From AC-69 sp044869895 (lineage in GTDB: Bacteria; Actinomycetota; UBA4738; HRBIN12), in contig JBIOXZ010000040.1 of assembly GCA_044869895.1 (NCBI GenBank), positions 1-25,351 of the forward strand: a DNA stretch of 25,351 nt, read 5' to 3'. Made by a program: the position numbers and the translations under genes. Position 1 is the stretch's first letter. Every line of letters begins with the position of its first letter. Of the stretch, positions 22,464 through 25,351 are shown piece by piece. The notes beneath the pieces were generated by a model. The model did not search any database, was not told the DNA's origin, and saw nothing but the letters and a program-made list of their open reading frames with translations.

Positions 22464-23948
22464 TCACGGGACGGTGATCGTTTGCGTACGCGGTCGGGCG
22501 GGCGCCAGGGCGCTGAGGATCGCGTAGAGCGCCCCGGCCAGGATGAACCCGACGAACAGGCCGATGCTGCTCGACGCGAGCGCGGAGTCCTCCCAGCCGA
22601 ACCACCGCAGCAGGTAGCCGACCCACGTGAAGATCGGGGCGGACGAGGTGACCAGGCCCAGCCCGACGAACGACGCCACCAGGAACGCGACGACGCCGGC
22701 CGGGTTGACCGTGCCGTAGATCCCCTCACTCGCGTACAGATCGCGCTCCGAATACCCGCCGCGCCTGCGGAACAGGGCCATGTCGGTGAGGAAGATCGCT
22801 GCCCACGCCGCGAGAAGGACGCCGAGCGTGATCAGGAATCCCTGGAACGGCGTGAAGAAGTCCTGATTGAAGAACAGGATGTAGATGTTCCCCACGATCA
22901 TCAGGACGCCGTCGATGGCCACGGACTGGTACCGGGGGATCCTCAGACCGAGCGTGAGCAGGTTGAGTCCCGAGGAATAGATGTCGAGCACCGCGCCGGC
23001 CACCAGCCCGCCCACCGCAACGATCATGTACGGCACCAGGAACCAGGTCGGCAGGGGCTCGGCCAGCACGCCGACCGGGTTGCTCGAGGTGGCCAGGGCC
23101 GGATTGTTCGCCGTCAGGAGCACCCCGAAGATAATGAGGATGATCGGAGCCACGCTCGCGCCGAACACGGTCCATCCCACCACCGATCCCGAGCTCGAGG
23201 ATCTGGGCAGGTACCGGCTGTAGTCGGCGCCGGCGTTCACCCAGCCGATGCCCAGGCCGGCCATGATGATCGAGGTCCCCCCAACGAGCCCTCCCCAGAA
23301 CGGCCCGGACGGGAGGGAGGTGACCGTGCCCCAGTCGATCTCGGACCACACGAGCGACATGAACACCACCGTGAGCACGGCGAAGGCCCAGGTGAACCAG
23401 GTCTGGATCCTGACGATCGTGGCGTGGCCGAGGAGCCCGATGGCGATCGTGGCCGCCGCCACGATCACGAACGAGACCGCAAGGGCCAGATCCCCGTGCA
23501 CCCAGCCCAACCTGGCCAGCACGGTCTCGGCGGCGAACGTCGACAGGGCCACCAGGATGATCTCCCAGCCCACCAAGGAGATGTAGCTCACCAGCGTGGG
23601 GAGCGCGTTGCCGACGACGCCGAAGGACGCCCGGGACAGGATCAGCGTCGGAGCTCCGCCGAGCTTGCCTGCAAGGCTCACGTAGCCGACGAGGAAGAAC
23701 GACAGGACCGTGCCGACGGCTGCGGCCACCACGGCCTGCGGCAGGTTCAGGCTGTAGAAGACCACCAGGAATGCGCCGTAGGTGATGCCCAGGATGCTGA
23801 TGTTGGCGGCGCACCACACCCAGAACAGTTCGATGGGGGTCCCATGCCGGTCCGACTCGGGGATGGGGTCGATCCCGTGGGTCTCGATGCTCCAGACCCG
23901 GTCGCTCTGCGGCTGTCCACCCGCCGTTCGCTCTACCTCAACTCCCAT
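22464..23948 (-). CDS. NCS1-family nucleobase permease (cytosine/purine/uracil/allantoin type)
   Basis: A 494-residue secondary transporter of the nucleobase-cation-symport-1 family with about 12 hydrophobic segments. Typical signs are the N-terminal stretch HGIDPIPESDRHGTPIELFW, the run WCAANISILGITYGA in helix 1, KLGGAPTLILSRASFG after helix 3 and GWVNAGADYSRYLPRSSS in the middle. It would import a base such as uracil, cytosine, a purine or allantoin; the substrate cannot be told from sequence. It heads the nucleoside cluster. ATG 23948 has GAGGGGG four bases upstream and a recognisable promoter (23968-23997). Codon use and length are normal. Confidence 0.92.
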   Translation of the reverse strand: MGVEVERTAGGQPQSDRVWSIETHGIDPIPESDRHGTPIELFWVWCAANISILGITYGAFLVVFYSLNLPQAVVAAAVGTVLSFFLVGYVSLAGKLGGAPTLILSRASFGVVGNALPTLVSYISLVGWEIILVALSTFAAETVLARLGWVHGDLALAVSFVIVAAATIAIGLLGHATIVRIQTWFTWAFAVLTVVFMSLVWSEIDWGTVTSLPSGPFWGGLVGGTSIIMAGLGIGWVNAGADYSRYLPRSSSSGSVVGWTVFGASVAPIILIIFGVLLTANNPALATSSNPVGVLAEPLPTWFLVPYMIVAVGGLVAGAVLDIYSSGLNLLTLGLRIPRYQSVAIDGVLMIVGNIYILFFNQDFFTPFQGFLITLGVLLAAWAAIFLTDMALFRRRGGYSERDLYASEGIYGTVNPAGVVAFLVASFVGLGLVTSSAPIFTWVGYLLRWFGWEDSALASSSIGLFVGFILAGALYAILSALAPARPRTQTITVP

Positions 23949-23967
23949 GGCACCCCCTCGGTGGGCG

Positions 23968-23997
23968 ATTGTCGCCGCCCACGGTTCGAGGCGTCAA
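23968..23997 (-). promoter_or_regulatory. Promoter of the NCS1 permease / nucleoside hydrolase operon
   Basis: On the minus strand TTGACG (23997-23992) and GACAAT (23973-23968) are 18 bases apart; the -10 box ends 19 bases before the ATG at 23948. This is the best -35/-10 pair I see in the window. It would drive the four-gene operon permease, hydrolase, kinase, aldolase. Confidence 0.55.
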
Positions 23998-24036
23998 TGA
24001 GAATGCCCGTGGCACACTACGCGCCGAGGGAAAGAC

Positions 24037-24465
24037 GTGGATTCGGGCATATCGAGGATCGACGAGGTCCGAGAGCGGTTCGCGCGGTCCGGATTCCACA
24101 ACTGGATCGGGATGCGCCTTGAGCGGGTGGAGATCGGTGAGGTCGATGTCGCCCTCGATGTCGAACCCCACCACCTGAACCTGGTGGGTCTCCTGCACGG
24201 CGGTTTGATCGCCACGCTCGCCGACACGGCCACCGGTCTCGCCTTTCGCACCGTCCTCGAGCCCGGCACCCGTCACGTCACGACCCACCTGGGCGTGACG
24301 TTCCTCTCCCCCGGACGCGCCGGGAGGGTCACCGCACGGGGGAAGGTGGTGAAGTCGGGTCGGCGGTTCGGCTACGCGGAGGCCGACGTCGTCGGCTCCA
24401 ACGCTGAGCTCCTGGCCCGGGCGACGGCAACGTTCACCGTGTCGCCCGAGCGCGCGGGTCAGTAG
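24037..24465 (+). CDS. Hotdog-fold thioesterase, PaaI-like
   Basis: A 142-residue hotdog protein of the PaaI / 4-hydroxybenzoyl-CoA thioesterase type, hydrolysing acyl- or aryl-CoA thioesters. The signature HGGLIATLADTATGLA (54-69) carries the conserved His-Gly-Gly and Asp63; HVTTHLGVTFLSP and GRRFGYAEADV follow as core strands. The start is GTG 24037, with AGGGAAAG three bases upstream. No upstream ATG in frame fits. It is divergent from the NCS1 permease gene, and its last bases overlap the end of the convergent SCP2 gene by seven bases. Natural substrate unknown. Confidence 0.87.
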   Translation: MDSGISRIDEVRERFARSGFHNWIGMRLERVEIGEVDVALDVEPHHLNLVGLLHGGLIATLADTATGLAFRTVLEPGTRHVTTHLGVTFLSPGRAGRVTARGKVVKSGRRFGYAEADVVGSNAELLARATATFTVSPERAGQ

Positions 24466-24842
24466 TCGACGTCCATCTCCTGCATGACCCTCGGCAGCTC
24501 GGAGATGGCCCCCTGCAGCTGCATCAGCAACATCATGTTGCCGGAGATCCGAAGCTTCCCGCTCATGAACGCCGTGACCGGATTGAGTTCACTCTTTGCC
24601 AGCGCGACCGCTGTGTCGTAGTCCTGCGTGATGGTCGCGTCGGGGGCCTCGATCTCACCCTGGCCCATGTCGATCGAACCGTCTTGGATCCTGATCCAGT
24701 AGCGACGCTCGCCGTCCGGGCCCGTGATCACCTGCTGGAGCGTGGCGGAGGCCGACCCCGCCGCCTTCCTGAAGGAGTCGGTAGCGTTCAGGCGGACCTT
24801 CAGCTCGGTCGTCCACGCTTCGGAGAGGAACTGCACGGGCAC
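24459..24842 (-). CDS. SCP2 sterol-carrier-type lipid-binding domain protein
   Basis: A 127-residue single-domain protein of the SCP2 family, which binds fatty acids, acyl-CoA or other lipids in a hydrophobic pocket. Recognisable parts are the N-terminal FLSEAWTTELKVRLN, the strand ITGPDGERRYWIRIQDG, the turn APDATITQDYDTAVALA and the C-terminal helix after NPVTAFMSGKLRISGNMMLLMQL, the best-conserved part of the family. The start is GTG 24842 with GAGGAGG five bases upstream, and TATACT lies further up. Partner and ligand unknown; pairing with a thioesterase is compatible with acyl-CoA handling. Confidence 0.86.
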   Translation of the reverse strand: MPVQFLSEAWTTELKVRLNATDSFRKAAGSASATLQQVITGPDGERRYWIRIQDGSIDMGQGEIEAPDATITQDYDTAVALAKSELNPVTAFMSGKLRISGNMMLLMQLQGAISELPRVMQEMDVDY

Positions 24843-24877
24843 GAGCGCCTCCTCGGGTCGCGGTCGGAAGACCAGGC

Positions 24878-24883
24878 AGTATA
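24878..24883 (-). promoter_or_regulatory. -10 box for the SCP2 gene
   Basis: TATACT on the minus strand lies 35 bases before the GTG at 24842. A -35 box at 16-18 bases is not evident; that position is occupied by the CGATTG repeats, so an activator could substitute. Confidence 0.4.
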
Positions 24884-24897
24884 GGCAGGGCCCGTTA

Positions 24898-24930
24898 CCG
24901 ATTGCCCCCGATTGCCGTCAAAGCCAATCG
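24898..24930. repeat. Three CGATTG half-sites in a divergent intergenic region
   Basis: CCGATTGCC occurs at 24898-24906 and again at 24908-24916 (period 10 bases, one helical turn). The inverse core CAATCG lies at 24925-24930. The cluster sits between the SCP2 -10 box and the next gene's ribosome site, at the place of a -35 region or operator. A regulator site is inferred. Confidence 0.35.
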
Positions 24931-24956
24931 TACGCAGACGGCACAAGGAGGTGCTC

Positions 24957-25286
24957 ATGTACGTCTTCGCGACGATTGCCCTTCTGGGGCTTGCAGTGGC
25001 CAAGTTCGTGGATCTGGTGGGCGGCACCGTGAACGTCCGCCGGCCGATCCGACCGTTCCTGGCCTTCCTGGCCGGCATCGGCATCGCCTGGGCCGCAGAC
25101 CTCTCGATGTTCGCAGGGTTCGGCATCGGCCTTCGGACCCCCTGGATGGGTGCGGTAGCCACAGGACTCGTGATCGGCGGTCTGGCCTGCGCGTGGCACG
25201 AAGTGCTCAACGCGCTGGCCTCGCACGCGGGTCCGGTGAACGACCAGGCCACGGAGAGCGAAACGGGGATCCCGCGGGCCGCGTAG
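24957..25286 (+). CDS. Small membrane protein of unknown function
   Basis: A 109-residue protein with three hydrophobic segments (about residues 2-20, 32-52 and 60-80) and a polar C-terminal tail (VNDQATESETG). I do not recognise a family. ATG 24957 has AAGGAGG five bases upstream; the open frame extends 15 codons further up, but a basic stretch there without ribosome site makes the internal ATG the better start. It is divergent from the SCP2 gene across the CGATTG repeats and is followed directly by an intrinsic terminator, so it forms a transcription unit of its own. Confidence 0.68.
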   Translation: MYVFATIALLGLAVAKFVDLVGGTVNVRRPIRPFLAFLAGIGIAWAADLSMFAGFGIGLRTPWMGAVATGLVIGGLACAWHEVLNALASHAGPVNDQATESETGIPRAA

Positions 25287-25309
25287 CTCGGCTGGGATAC
25301 GAAGCTGGA

Positions 25310-25341
25310 GGGCCGCCCCGCGGGAGAGGGGCGGCCCTTTC
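25310..25341 (+). terminator. Intrinsic terminator after the last gene
   Basis: GGGCCGCCCC (25310-25319) pairs perfectly with 25328-25337 around an eight-base loop, followed by TTTCG. It lies 24 bases after the stop of the small membrane protein gene. The T run is short. Confidence 0.7.
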
Positions 25342-25351
25342 GCGATAGCTC

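Noticed and set aside
22383..24122. Plus-strand open frame of 579 codons
   Set aside because: Antisense to the NCS1 permease gene; the product is dominated by Asp, Glu, Arg, Gly and His, the typical complement of a hydrophobic membrane gene.

Overview
This is a high-GC bacterial window that looks chromosomal and most probably comes from an uncultured or little-studied actinobacterium (Actinomycetota). The evidence is the gene content: a UPF0182 membrane protein next to a PDZ/Lon-type protease and a DUF2342 zincin (from memory the same trio as Mycobacterium tuberculosis Rv3193c-Rv3195), many GTG starts, and several genes that seem to start leaderless, directly behind a -10 box. I see no mobile element, CRISPR array, rRNA or tRNA. 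Genus cannot be told from this sequence.

Layout. 1-133: 3' end of a methylglyoxal synthase gene. 163-4133 (minus): protease gene followed by the UPF0182 gene. 4210-4578: small two-helix membrane protein. 4585-6017 (minus): moaE overlapping an mreB-like gene. 6090-7271: DUF2342 zincin. 7272-8076: loosely packed stretch with a small membrane protein gene and a doubtful mini-ORF. 8077-8874: two-domain protein ending in a flavin-reductase-like split barrel. 8930-12637 (minus): exported fusion of an alkaline-phosphatase-superfamily phosphodiesterase and a 5'-nucleotidase. 12848-14010 (minus): DAHP synthase gene preceded by an aromatic-residue-rich leader peptide and an intrinsic terminator. 14130-14747: uracil phosphoribosyltransferase. 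14816-19889: four-gene BMP-type nucleoside ABC importer. 19903-23948 (minus): NCS1 permease, nucleoside hydrolase, ribokinase-like kinase and deoxyribose-phosphate aldolase, coupled by short overlaps. 24037-25286: hotdog thioesterase, SCP2-like protein and a small membrane protein, ending in a clear terminator.

Functional reading. From 8930 to 23948 most genes fit one salvage route: an exported enzyme strips extracellular nucleotides to nucleosides, the BMP-type ABC system imports them, the nucleoside hydrolase releases base and ribose, the kinase and aldolase feed the sugar into central metabolism, and Upp turns uracil into UMP. The NCS1 permease would import free bases. This is inference from family assignments and gene order.

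The most notable regulatory element is at 13901-14025 in front of the DAHP synthase gene: a 17-residue peptide with the run Trp-Phe-Phe-Tyr, overlapping RNA segments that can form either an antiterminator or a terminator, then the structural gene. This is the architecture of ribosome-mediated attenuation by aromatic amino acids.
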